Under the pieces are notes generated by a model, which worked only from the letters and a program-made list of their open reading frames with translations, made no database searches and was not told the DNA's origin. This document shows positions 1-7,381 of a stretch of DNA of 14,713 bases, in pieces. Source of the stretch: an uncultured Collinsella sp. (lineage in GTDB: Bacteria; Actinomycetota; Coriobacteriia; Coriobacteriales; Coriobacteriaceae); NCBI GenBank assembly GCA_958403395.1, contig CATXXF010000045.1, forward strand, positions 1-14,713. Direction: 5' to 3'. Positions within the stretch are counted from its first letter, which is position 1, and each line of letters begins with the position of its first letter. Position numbers and translations under genes: made by a program.

Positions 1-121
1 GGACGGGCCTGAGACATATTAAGGTTGCTGCTCTACAGTCCTGCTCACGACGGAGAGCACATTAAGTGCTCTCCTGTTCGTGCGGAACTCGCGACAACCT
101 TAATATGTCTCAGGCCCGTCC
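1..121. repeat. Long imperfect hairpin with perfect 27-bp arms
   Basis: Bases 1-27 are the exact reverse complement of 95-121; the arm begins GGACGGGCCTGAGACATATT. Inside is a second perfect hairpin, GGAGAGCAC (52-60), loop ATTAA (61-65), GTGCTCTCC (66-74), extended by CACGA (46-50) pairing with TCGTG (78-82), and a weaker pairing of AGTCC with GGAACT. The whole stretch could fold as one rod about 121 nt long. The left arm starts at the first base of the window, so the element probably continues outside it and any target-site duplication cannot be judged. There is no T-tract after the stem, so it is not a standard intrinsic terminator. A small non-autonomous (MITE-like) element or a structured intergenic repeat are the likeliest readings. 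No coding sequence is visible in it. Confidence 0.85.
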
Positions 122-178
122 CCTCCGCCGCACACTGGGAACGCCACGTTGATGTCTGCTAGACCTTGCTCGCTCAGG

Positions 179-805
179 CTAATGACTTTGTTGGGGGTCC
201 ACTATTTGCTGGAGGGTGAACTTGCATTGCATTGGCTCGCCTTCTGCTTGTAGCTTTGCCTCATCGAAATCGAAGATCATGATGGCGCAGTTGGGGAGTT
301 TTGTTGGGAGCTCGAAGCCCTCTGGGGCTGCAGCCTTAATGAATTGGCGGCTGGCGCTGCCGTGGCTTACTGCTAGGAGGGATTCTATGCCCTCGGCGCC
401 CATGCGATCGGTGAGGGTGTCTACCATGCGCTCTTGCAGCGCGCGGCTTCCTTCTCCTCCGAAGGGGACCAGGTCCTCGCCCGGATCCCAAACGTCGGTG
501 GGCAGAGCGTCGTGGGGGCCTTCTTCGAAGGAGCCGTAGCAGCGCTCGATGATGCCTTCGCAGGGCTCGACTGCTGCGTCCGGGCCGAGAAGTTCGGTAG
601 CGACGAGCTGAGCAGTGTCCATGGCTCGGCCTAAGGGCGAAGAGACCACTTTGTCGGGGACGACGTCGTGGCCCTTGAGCCATGCGGCTGCCATTCCCGC
701 TTGTTTGCGGCCCAGGTCGGTCAGCGGTGAATCGCAGCGGCCCTGGACCAGCTTTTTGACGTTGAACTCCGTCTGACCGTGGCGGAGTAGATACAGTTTC
801 TTCAT
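179..805 (-). CDS. Histidine phosphatase family protein (phosphoglycerate mutase-like)
   Basis: The 208-residue protein opens with the family signature LYLLRHGQTEFN, where His9 is the predicted phospho-acceptor and Arg8 a phosphate ligand. Further conserved positions are Arg60 (SSPLGRAMDTA), Glu87 as a likely general acid, and the second catalytic His148 in VSHGSASR. Length fits a small cytoplasmic single-domain member of the branch-2 histidine phosphatases, which includes broad-specificity phosphatases and cobalamin-pathway CobC-like enzymes. The substrate cannot be read from sequence, and no cobalamin genes are nearby. The start is an ATG behind GGGGAGAGC. It lies 39 nt downstream of the cation transporter gene with no terminator between, so the two are probably co-transcribed. 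The family call is firm; the specific reaction is unknown. Confidence 0.93.
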   Translation of the reverse strand: MKKLYLLRHGQTEFNVKKLVQGRCDSPLTDLGRKQAGMAAAWLKGHDVVPDKVVSSPLGRAMDTAQLVATELLGPDAAVEPCEGIIERCYGSFEEGPHDALPTDVWDPGEDLVPFGGEGSRALQERMVDTLTDRMGAEGIESLLAVSHGSASRQFIKAAAPEGFELPTKLPNCAIMIFDFDEAKLQAEGEPMQCKFTLQQIVDPQQSH

Positions 806-844
806 GCTCTCCCCTTCTGCATAACCTGCTTTGCCGGCACAGCC

Positions 845-2005
845 CTACTCGTGGGTATGTCCTACGTAGTCTTCGTCGATCGTAATCTTGGCAATCGACT
901 TGGGATATTCCGATTCGACCCGTTGTGCCAGCGCGTGCTTTACGTCTTCGGCACTCATCTGCAGATCCGAGGGACGCACGCAGTCAAAGATCACGTTGGT
1001 GTGCGTGGGACCCGGCACGCAGCGAAGGTCGTGAATCGAGAGGCGGTTATCGATCTCCTGAGCCATTGCGTTGATACGCAGGCGCATGCTCGCCACCTTT
1101 GGATCGTCGGTCACGATGGGATCGTAATGGAGCGTGACGATCATGCCGTCCTCGTCCCTAAACGACTGCTCAATGTTATCGAGCGTGTCGTGACTTTCCA
1201 GCGGACTGACCTCGGCCGCCATCTCGGCATGCGCGCTTGCGAACTTCCTGCCCGGGCCGTAGTCGTGAACCATCAAATCGTGAACGCCCAAAACGCCGGG
1301 ATAGCTCATGATCTTGTCTCGAATGTGCTTGACCAGCTTAGGATCGGGCGACTGACCCAAAAGCGGGCTCACCGTATCTTGAATAAGTTCAAAGCCGCTC
1401 CAGCCAATATAGGCGCCAACGGCAAGGCCAACCCATGCGTCAAGATTGATGTGCGTCACCTGCGAAACAATTGCACATGCCAGCACGGCGCCTGTGGCAA
1501 GAACATCGTTCTTGGAATCCTGGGCAGTCGCATGCAGTGTCTCGGACTCGATACGGTCGCCGAGCTTTTGGTTGAGCGCCGTCATCCACAGCTTAACAAC
1601 CATCGAAAGCGCCAGGACTGCCACCAGGGCAAGCGAGAACTCGACAGGTTCGGGGTGGATGATACGCTCAAACGAGGACTTCACCAGTTCAAGGCCAATG
1701 AGAAGCACGAGCGCCGCCACGACAAGACCCGAGAGGTACTCGTAGCGACCATGGCCGTATGGATGCTCGGGGTCGGCGGGCTTGCTCGCCAGCTTAAAGC
1801 CCAGCACGCTCACGATATTCGAGCTGGCATCGGACAGGTTGTTCATGGCATCCGCCACAATCGAAACCGATCCCGAAACCACACCGATTGCGCCCTTCGC
1901 AGCACAAAGCGCCACATTGGCGACAATACACACCATGCCCGCTAACGTGCCCACACGCGCACGATCGCCCTGCGCGCGCTTAACTATCCACTCGACCATC
2001 TGCAT
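845..2005 (-). CDS. Cation diffusion facilitator transporter, probable Mn2+ exporter
   Basis: A 386-residue inner-membrane protein with an N-terminal six-helix CDF domain (about residues 20-215) and a cytoplasmic C-terminal dimerisation domain (about 225-300). The tail to residue 386 is longer than in typical members of about 300 residues and ends in a His-containing stretch (DEDYVGHTHE). The transport-site helices carry Asn55-xxx-Asp59 in TM2 (ADAMNNLSDA) and Asp163-xxx-Asp167 in TM5 (AQDSKNDV), not the HxxxD pairs of zinc CDFs. An N-D/D-D quartet is, as I recall, that of the streptococcal manganese exporter MntE, so Mn2+ efflux is inferred. YGHGRYE (83-89) follows TM2. The first ATG (2005) abuts a GGGGGCGG stretch; the ATG two codons later (1999) has better spacing from it (6 nt) and may be the true start. 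An AT-rich stretch at 2021-2035 could hold the promoter. Confidence 0.92.
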   Translation of the reverse strand: MQMVEWIVKRAQGDRARVGTLAGMVCIVANVALCAAKGAIGVVSGSVSIVADAMNNLSDASSNIVSVLGFKLASKPADPEHPYGHGRYEYLSGLVVAALVLLIGLELVKSSFERIIHPEPVEFSLALVAVLALSMVVKLWMTALNQKLGDRIESETLHATAQDSKNDVLATGAVLACAIVSQVTHINLDAWVGLAVGAYIGWSGFELIQDTVSPLLGQSPDPKLVKHIRDKIMSYPGVLGVHDLMVHDYGPGRKFASAHAEMAAEVSPLESHDTLDNIEQSFRDEDGMIVTLHYDPIVTDDPKVASMRLRINAMAQEIDNRLSIHDLRCVPGPTHTNVIFDCVRPSDLQMSAEDVKHALAQRVESEYPKSIAKITIDEDYVGHTHE

Positions 2006-2082
2006 CCGCCCCCACGGTACTACCTATATATCTATTGCTCAAACGGATTGTAGTGTAGCCACTTTGTCTCCCAGATACAAAG

Positions 2083-2110
2083 AGGCCGCAGCCCGCACGG
2101 GCCACGGCCT
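2083..2110 (-). terminator. Intrinsic terminator-like hairpin after the PTS EIIC gene
   Basis: AGGCCG-GCCCG pairs with CGGGC-CGGCCT around a small GCAC loop, with one 2x2 internal mismatch (CA opposite CA). Read on the minus strand, the stem is followed by CTTTGTATC, a weak U-rich tail, in the right place to end transcripts from the EIIC gene and the fatty-acid operon before the transporter gene. The plus-strand side has no T-tract. The call rests on the fold and position. Confidence 0.65.
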
Positions 2111-2118
2111 TGGAGCAT

Positions 2119-2141
2119 GACAAAAGAATCGTCCTTTTGTC
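2119..2141. repeat. Perfect 8-bp inverted repeat GACAAAAG/CTTTTGTC
   Basis: GACAAAAG (2119-2126) and CTTTTGTC (2134-2141) flank a 7-nt loop, 8 nt beyond the EIIC stop codon and just before the terminator-like hairpin. It could be a minor terminator stem or a 3'-end structure. A regulatory role for the transporter gene promoter is less likely, because it lies over 110 nt upstream of that start. Confidence 0.5.
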
Positions 2142-2149
2142 GCACAGGT

Positions 2150-3364
2150 TTATGCGCTTACTTCAGCAGCGCTCGCCACTGTTTCGGGTGAATCGGCCCC
2201 GTCTTCTGCCGCCTGTCCCTGCGCCGGCACCACGCCAAAGCAGTAGCTCAGCGCCGCAGACACCGCAAATGCCACACCGCCGGCAACGCAGCACCACAGC
2301 AGGTTCGAGATGCCGCCCGTGGCAAAGCCAATGACCATAAGGACATTCGTCATGCCGATGGTATAGGCCGTAACGTGGCCCACGGCCGCAACAAGGCCTC
2401 CGACGGCGCCGCCAATGGCTATGCACGTCAGGCACCTGCCATATTTAAAGCCGCAACCGTACAGCGCCGGCTCGCTTACGCCGCCAAGAATACCCGAGAT
2501 TGAATAGCCCAGCATGAGTGCCTTCTCGTCCTTATCCGCAACGCGGAGCGACGCGCCAAAGGGCATGCCCCAAACGGCGAACGTCGCCATCGTCGCGGCG
2601 ATCAGGATGCACGAATCCGTTCCCACACTCATAAACTGAGCATAGGCAAGCGATAGGACAACGTTGCTGACGCCTGCAATCTTAAGAAACTCCCAACCCG
2701 CGGCAAGCCCCATGAGCGTGAGCAGCGACACGATGCCACCGGAATTGCCAAGCATAAACATAAGCTGGCCCAACAGCATGCCCAGATAGCTGCCCGCCGG
2801 CGCCGTGATACACAGCGAAACCGGAACCATGACAAGCATGGTTGTAAACGGAACAAACGAAAACGCCACGGCCTTAGGGATAACGCGCTGAAAGAAACAC
2901 TCCACTCGCCATAGCACGGGCACCGAGATGAGAACCGGAATAACAGTCGTCGTGTAATCGTTGACCGGCGCGGGAAGCAGACCATACACGGAAGTCATCG
3001 ATGCCCCCGTCGTCGATGCGGCATCGACGAGCTTAAGCAGATCGGGCGCAATCAATACGCCGCCCAGCATCATGCCCAGCTGCTCCGAGCAACCGAGCTG
3101 GCGGGCGGCCGCCCAACCAAGATAAATGGGCAAAAAGTAGTAGCCGGCGTTATAGAGCCAACTGTAGAACAGGCGATAGATATCGGAATCGGCAGACCAC
3201 AGGCCCAGCATGCCTTCGCCCATAATGACAGCGACGGTGCGGAACAACGCCGCGCAGACAATAAACGGCAGCGCCGACATCATGCTTTTGGACAGATAGT
3301 CCACCACGGCCATGGCGTTTGATGAAACCGACGTTGTAAACGAGGTGTTAGAAACTTGTAGCAT
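2150..3364 (-). CDS. PTS EIIC permease, glucoside-type, single-domain
   Basis: The 404-residue protein is almost entirely membrane helices and matches the EIIC channel domain of the glucose/sucrose/beta-glucoside PTS family. FLPIYLGWAAARQLG (78-92) and GGVSEPALYG (294-303), with the conserved sugar-binding-region Glu298, are the clearest landmarks. There is no EIIB domain (no phospho-cysteine motif) and no EIIA domain; the hydrophilic tail after residue 380 is too short for either. It therefore needs EIIB/EIIA encoded elsewhere, or has lost phosphotransfer. Substrate is unknown. The chosen ATG has AAAGG 6 nt upstream; an ATG eight codons earlier (3388) is an alternative. The open frame continues to 3664 inside accDA, but that part is antisense-style overlap and not a credible N-terminus. 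It starts 40 nt after accDA with no terminator between, so read-through from the fatty-acid operon is likely. Confidence 0.88.
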   Translation of the reverse strand: MLQVSNTSFTTSVSSNAMAVVDYLSKSMMSALPFIVCAALFRTVAVIMGEGMLGLWSADSDIYRLFYSWLYNAGYYFLPIYLGWAAARQLGCSEQLGMMLGGVLIAPDLLKLVDAASTTGASMTSVYGLLPAPVNDYTTTVIPVLISVPVLWRVECFFQRVIPKAVAFSFVPFTTMLVMVPVSLCITAPAGSYLGMLLGQLMFMLGNSGGIVSLLTLMGLAAGWEFLKIAGVSNVVLSLAYAQFMSVGTDSCILIAATMATFAVWGMPFGASLRVADKDEKALMLGYSISGILGGVSEPALYGCGFKYGRCLTCIAIGGAVGGLVAAVGHVTAYTIGMTNVLMVIGFATGGISNLLWCCVAGGVAFAVSAALSYCFGVVPAQGQAAEDGADSPETVASAAEVSA

Positions 3365-3404
3365 GGAACGCCTTTCCCAATATGACATGCGGGCTGTCCC
3401 TTTG

Positions 3405-5129
3405 TCACATCGTGCGGTACTGACCGATTGCGCGGTACTTTTCGTAGCGGAGGTTTGCGAGGGTCGCGTCGTCGAGCTGCCCAAGCGTATCGAAGGCATC
3501 AAATGCCGAGGACATGACGGCACCGGCAATCTCCTCATGCGACAGGCCCTTATCGTCAACAATGCCGTCGATGATACCGAGCGCCAGCAGATCGGGGGCC
3601 GTGAGCTTAAGCGCCTCGGCGGCCTCATTCGCGCGCTCGGTATCCTTCCACAGGATCGACGCACAGGCCTCGGGGCTCACGACCGAATAGGCCGAGCTCG
3701 AGAGCATCAGGATGCGGTCGGCCACGGACAGCGCCAGCGCGCCACCAGAGCCGCCCTCGCCTGTCACCACCGAGACAATCGGCGTCTTAAGGCCGCTCAT
3801 CTCCATGAGGTTCTGGGCAATCGCCTCACCCTGGCCGCGTTCCTCGGCACCGATGCCGCAAAACGCGCCCGAAGTATCGACCAGGCACAGAACCGGTCGA
3901 CCAAACTTTTCGGCCTGGCGCATCAGGCGACGCGCTTTGCGGTAGCCCTCGGGATGTGCCATACCAAAGTTGCGACGCATACGCTCTTTAGTCGTGGTGC
4001 CGCGCTCGACGGCGATGACCGTTACGGGGCGTCCGTCTTTCCAGCCAATGCCAGCCACCACAGCAGCGTCGTCGCCAAAGTAGCGGTCGCCGTGCAGCTC
4101 CACAAATCCATCCAGGCCCAGCGAGATCATCTCGCCTGCCGTGGCGCGATCTGCCGAGCGGGTCTGCTTGACAATCTCGAGCGCGGTTTTTGGTGCGGCC
4201 GAGCGCTTGAACAAATGTCCCAGCTTTTTGCCGCGGCGGCCCGTATGCACAATCTCGTGCGGTGCCCCCAGGCCGGGCGCGTGCCCTTCGTGCAGCGCCA
4301 GCAGCTCGCCTACCGTGAGCGCAACCTCGCCACGCGGTACAACGGCATCGCAAAAGCCGTGCTCCAGCAAAAACTCGGAGCGCTGGAATCCCTTGGGCAG
4401 GCGCTTGTGCATGTTCTGCTCGATCACGCGCGGGCCTGCAAATGCCGTCAGGGCATCGGGCTCGGCCAGAATAATGTCGCCCTCCATAGCAAAGCTCGCG
4501 GTTACGCCTCCGGTCGTGGGGTCGGTGAGCACCGTGACATACAGGCCGCCCGCCTCACTGTGGCGCCTAACCGCCGCAGAAATCTTGGCCATCTGCATAA
4601 GCGAGGTCACGCCCTCCTGCATGCGCGCACCGCCCGAAACGGTAAAGCCGACAACCGGCAATCCCAGCTCGGTCGCACGCTCAAATGTGCGACAGATCTT
4701 CTCGCCCACCACGGAGCCCATCGAGCCCATCATAAAGTTGGCGTCCATAAAGAAGAGCGCGGTATCGCAACCGCAGATTTTGCCCCTGCCGCACACAACG
4801 GCATCGCGCTCGCCCGAACGCTCGCTCACGCTCTTGAGCTTGTCGGCATAGCCGGGAAACGAGAGGAAGTCCTCCGACGCCAGATTGGCATCCCATTCCT
4901 CAAACGTGCCCTCGTCGACCGTCATGCGCATGCGCGCGCGACCGCTCACGCGAAAGTGTTTGCCGCAACGAGGGCAGACCTCGAGGTTGTCGTGCAGGCG
5001 TGCCTCATCGATCACGCGGCGGCACTCCGGACACTTGATAAATACGTGGCGCGCGGGAAACTCGGCGCACGACTCGGTCATCGGCCCCTCGAGGACGTTG
5101 ACCGTCTTCGCTTTTCTATTCATCAGCAT
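3405..5129 (-). CDS. accDA: Fused acetyl-CoA carboxylase carboxyltransferase, beta-alpha (AccD-AccA)
   Basis: One 574-residue reading frame encodes both carboxyltransferase subunits, which move CO2 from carboxybiotin on AccB to acetyl-CoA to give malonyl-CoA. The AccD half (about 1-290) has its N-terminal zinc finger, Cys33/36/52/55 (CPEC and CPRC), then the crotonase-fold core with FTVSGGARMQEG and DPTTGGVTASFA. The AccA half (about 310-574) has FVELHGDRYFGDD, RRNFGMAHPEGYRKA, VDTSGAFCGIGAEERGQG, GEGGSGGALAL and SPEACASILWK. The usual N-terminal helical region of AccA is shortened and serves as the linker near residue 300. No stop or frameshift is visible at the junction. Its start overlaps the end of accC by 14 nt (ATGCTGATGAATAG), suggesting translational coupling. 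Separate accD and accA genes are usual in bacteria; the fusion fixes the subunits at 1:1. Confidence 0.96.
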   Translation of the reverse strand: MLMNRKAKTVNVLEGPMTESCAEFPARHVFIKCPECRRVIDEARLHDNLEVCPRCGKHFRVSGRARMRMTVDEGTFEEWDANLASEDFLSFPGYADKLKSVSERSGERDAVVCGRGKICGCDTALFFMDANFMMGSMGSVVGEKICRTFERATELGLPVVGFTVSGGARMQEGVTSLMQMAKISAAVRRHSEAGGLYVTVLTDPTTGGVTASFAMEGDIILAEPDALTAFAGPRVIEQNMHKRLPKGFQRSEFLLEHGFCDAVVPRGEVALTVGELLALHEGHAPGLGAPHEIVHTGRRGKKLGHLFKRSAAPKTALEIVKQTRSADRATAGEMISLGLDGFVELHGDRYFGDDAAVVAGIGWKDGRPVTVIAVERGTTTKERMRRNFGMAHPEGYRKARRLMRQAEKFGRPVLCLVDTSGAFCGIGAEERGQGEAIAQNLMEMSGLKTPIVSVVTGEGGSGGALALSVADRILMLSSSAYSVVSPEACASILWKDTERANEAAEALKLTAPDLLALGIIDGIVDDKGLSHEEIAGAVMSSAFDAFDTLGQLDDATLANLRYEKYRAIGQYRTM

Positions 5130-6459
5130 AGAGATGCCCCATCAGATCGGTGTGGTACATGCCCGACAAGAACTCATCGTTTGCCAGCACGTCGAGCTGA
5201 AGCTCGCTGTTTTCGCTCACGCCCTCAATCACGAGCTCGCCCAAGGCCGAGCGCATCTTGCGAATGGCGCCGTCACGCGTGGGCGCACACACGATTAGCT
5301 TGCCGAGCATGGAATCGTAGTACGGCGGGACTTTCGCACCGGTAAACACGGCGGAATCCCAGCGCACGCGCGGACCACCCGGCACACGCAACGCGGTGAC
5401 CGTTCCGCATGACGGCAGAAAGTCCGGCGTTTCGGCATTGATGCGGCACTCCATGGCGTGGTTGCGGACCGGTACGTCCTCCTGCTCAAAGGGCAGGGGC
5501 TGGCCGGCCGCCACGCGCAGCTGCCACTTGACCAAGTCGGTATCGGTCACAAACTCCGTAACCGGATGCTCCACCTGCAAGCGCGTGTTCATTTCCATAA
5601 AGTAGAAATTGCCGTCGTCCGAATACAGGAACTCGATGGTACCGGCTCCTTCGTAGCCGACGGCACGAGCCAGGTCACGCGCTGCCTTGTGCATGCGAGC
5701 ACGAATGTCGTCGTGTCCGTCGAGGCACGGCGCGGGGCTCTCCTCGATTAGCTTTTGGTTGCGGCGCTGCACCGAGCACTCACGCTCGCCGAGCGAAAAC
5801 ACATGGCCCTGCTTATCGGCCATAATCTGCACCTCAACGTGGTGCGCCGGCGCGACGAACTTCTCCATGTAGCACTCGCCGTCGCCAAAAACGGCTTCCC
5901 CCTCGGCACGCGCCTCGATGAACGCCTTTGCCGCATCTTCCTCGCGCTCGACCTTGCGAATGCCGCGACCGCCACCACCTGCACGCGCCTTAATAAGCAC
6001 GGGGCAGCCAATGCGCTCGGCCTCGGCCGTTGCCTCCTCGGGGCTTTTGAGCAAATCACAGCCCGGCACGATGGGCACGCCCGCCGCGGCAGCCGTTCGA
6101 CGCGCGGCGTCCTTGTCGCCCATGCTGTCGATCACCTCGGCCGAAGGACCGACAAACGCCAGGCCATACTTGTCGCAGTCGCGCACGAAGCTCGCCTTCT
6201 CGGAAAAGAAGCCATAACCGGGATGAATTGCCTTAGCTCCCGACTTTACGGCACAGGTGAGCACGGCATCGTCGTTGAGGTAGCTCTCGGCAAGACGCGG
6301 GCCGCCGATGCAATACGCCTCGTCGGCAAGCTGCACGTGCAGCGCGTCCGCATCGGCCGTGGAGTAGACGGCGACGGTCTTGATGCCCATATCGCGGCAC
6401 GCGCGGATAACACGGACCGCGACCTCGCCGCGGTTGGCGATGAGCACTTTGTCGAACAT
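5116..6459 (-). CDS. accC: Acetyl-CoA carboxylase, biotin carboxylase subunit
   Basis: A 447-residue cytoplasmic enzyme that carboxylates biotin on AccB using ATP and bicarbonate. The N-terminal domain begins with the hallmark KVLIANRGEVAVRVIRA (4-20), followed by HPGYGFFSE (79-87). The ATP-grasp domain shows Lys158 and the glycine-rich loop RAGGGGRGIRKV (159-170), EKFV near residue 200, and the metal/biotin-site segment FMEMNTRLQVEHPVTE (287-302). Length matches the family (about 450). The ATG at 6459 follows AGGAAGG with a 4-nt gap; the open frame upstream of it lacks homology and overlaps fabZ, so it is excluded. It is 10 nt behind fabZ and overlaps accDA. Confidence 0.97.
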   Translation of the reverse strand: MFDKVLIANRGEVAVRVIRACRDMGIKTVAVYSTADADALHVQLADEAYCIGGPRLAESYLNDDAVLTCAVKSGAKAIHPGYGFFSEKASFVRDCDKYGLAFVGPSAEVIDSMGDKDAARRTAAAAGVPIVPGCDLLKSPEEATAEAERIGCPVLIKARAGGGGRGIRKVEREEDAAKAFIEARAEGEAVFGDGECYMEKFVAPAHHVEVQIMADKQGHVFSLGERECSVQRRNQKLIEESPAPCLDGHDDIRARMHKAARDLARAVGYEGAGTIEFLYSDDGNFYFMEMNTRLQVEHPVTEFVTDTDLVKWQLRVAAGQPLPFEQEDVPVRNHAMECRINAETPDFLPSCGTVTALRVPGGPRVRWDSAVFTGAKVPPYYDSMLGKLIVCAPTRDGAIRKMRSALGELVIEGVSENSELQLDVLANDEFLSGMYHTDLMGHLYADE

Positions 6460-6469
6460 GAAGCCTTCC

Positions 6470-6892
6470 TTAACTTTCGTGCATGAGTGCAAAAGACATA
6501 TCGGCGAGACAGCAAACCTCACCGTTGACGCTCGCAGTACCCATCGCAAAGCGGAACGGCCCGCGCGCACGCGTGATGGAGCACACCAGATCCACCGTGT
6601 CGCCCGGGCGCACCGGACGCTTAAAGCGCACCTTGTCCAGACTCGTGTAGAACGGTGTCGCACCGCGAGCTTCCTCATCGCCCATCAGCAGCACGCAGCA
6701 GTTCTGGGCGAGCATCTCGCACTGAATCACGCCGGGGACGACCGGGTTTCCCGGAAAATGCCCCTGCAAAAAGTACTCGTCGCCCGTAATCGTGATCTTG
6801 CCGTGGGCCTCGTTGCCCACCAGCTCGGCTTCGTCGAGCAAAAGCATCGGCTCGCGATGCGGCAACAGTTCTTTAAGCTCTTCTTTGTTCAT
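6470..6892 (-). CDS. fabZ: 3-hydroxyacyl-[acyl-carrier-protein] dehydratase FabZ
   Basis: A 140-residue hot-dog-fold enzyme that removes water from 3-hydroxyacyl-ACP to give trans-2-enoyl-ACP. The active-site helix is QGHFPGNPVVPGVIQCEMLAQ in outline, with catalytic His45 and Glu59 at the FabZ spacing (14 residues), and an N-terminal LLPHREPMLLLD typical of FabZ. An in-frame GTG three codons upstream (6901) is possible, but the ATG at 6892 has AGGTGA close upstream and gives the conserved N-terminus. The gene sits 9 nt after accB and 10 nt before accC. No fabA, fabM or fabN is present in the window, so how this organism makes unsaturated fatty acids is not shown here. Confidence 0.96.
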   Translation of the reverse strand: MNKEELKELLPHREPMLLLDEAELVGNEAHGKITITGDEYFLQGHFPGNPVVPGVIQCEMLAQNCCVLLMGDEEARGATPFYTSLDKVRFKRPVRPGDTVDLVCSITRARGPFRFAMGTASVNGEVCCLADMSFALMHES

Positions 6893-6901
6893 GGATATCA
6901 C

Positions 6902-7378
6902 CTATCCGATCCTCATGAGGCAGCTGCCAAACTCCACGAGGTCGCCGTCGGCCACGCAGATCTCGAGCACCTCGCCATCCGCCTCTGCCGTCACCTCGTT
7001 GAGAACCTTCATGGCCTCGATGATGCAGAGGGTCTCGCCGGCCTTGACCTTGGAGCCCACGTGCACAAACGGTTCGTCGCCCGGCGCCGGGGCAGCATAG
7101 AAAACGCCGACCATGGGAGCGGTCACCTCGGTGCCCTTGGGCTCCGGCGCGGCAACAGGCGCCTGCGCGGCGGGCTCCGGTGCGGCGGCAGGCATGGCGA
7201 CAGGGGCCACCGCCGGAGCAGTCACGGCACCCGGCATAGGCATGGGTACGGCAACCGGCTGCGCGGCGCTCGCGCGCTCGAGTTCGACCGCGGTGCCATC
7301 GGGCTCCTCAACGCGTACGCGCGTGAGGCCGCGGTCCTCCATAACATCAGCTATCTCAGCAAGTCTTTTGGAATCCAT
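6902..7378 (-). CDS. accB: Acetyl-CoA carboxylase biotin carboxyl carrier protein
   Basis: A 158-residue carrier whose C-terminal lipoyl/biotinyl domain (about 83-158) contains the biotinylation motif EAMKVLNEV, with target Lys124. Residues 1-35 form the N-terminal region and residues 38-82 are a flexible Ala/Pro-rich linker (for example PVAVPMPMPGAVTAPAVAP). The thumb-like insertion near DEPFVHVGSK is typical of AccB, not of lipoyl domains. The modifying enzyme is plausibly the BirA encoded divergently from this operon. The ATG is preceded by AAGGAG with a 7-nt spacer, and the fabF stop lies only 3 nt upstream, so translation is probably coupled. Confidence 0.97.
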   Translation of the reverse strand: MDSKRLAEIADVMEDRGLTRVRVEEPDGTAVELERASAAQPVAVPMPMPGAVTAPAVAPVAMPAAAPEPAAQAPVAAPEPKGTEVTAPMVGVFYAAPAPGDEPFVHVGSKVKAGETLCIIEAMKVLNEVTAEADGEVLEICVADGDLVEFGSCLMRIG

Positions 7379-7381
7379 GCT

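Noticed and set aside
1..121. Intrinsic terminator of the histidine phosphatase gene
   Set aside because: The stem is far longer than terminators, is over 55 nt past the stop codon, and no T-tract follows on either strand within the window.
3365..3664. A longer PTS EIIC protein starting near 3664
   Set aside because: The extra 100 residues run inside the accA coding part, are basic and Ser/Pro-rich, and lack EIIC homology; good start sites exist at 3364 or 3388.
3312..5345. A 677-codon open frame on the plus strand
   Set aside because: Antisense shadow of accDA, with basic low-complexity composition, no plausible ribosome-binding site, and no family resemblance.
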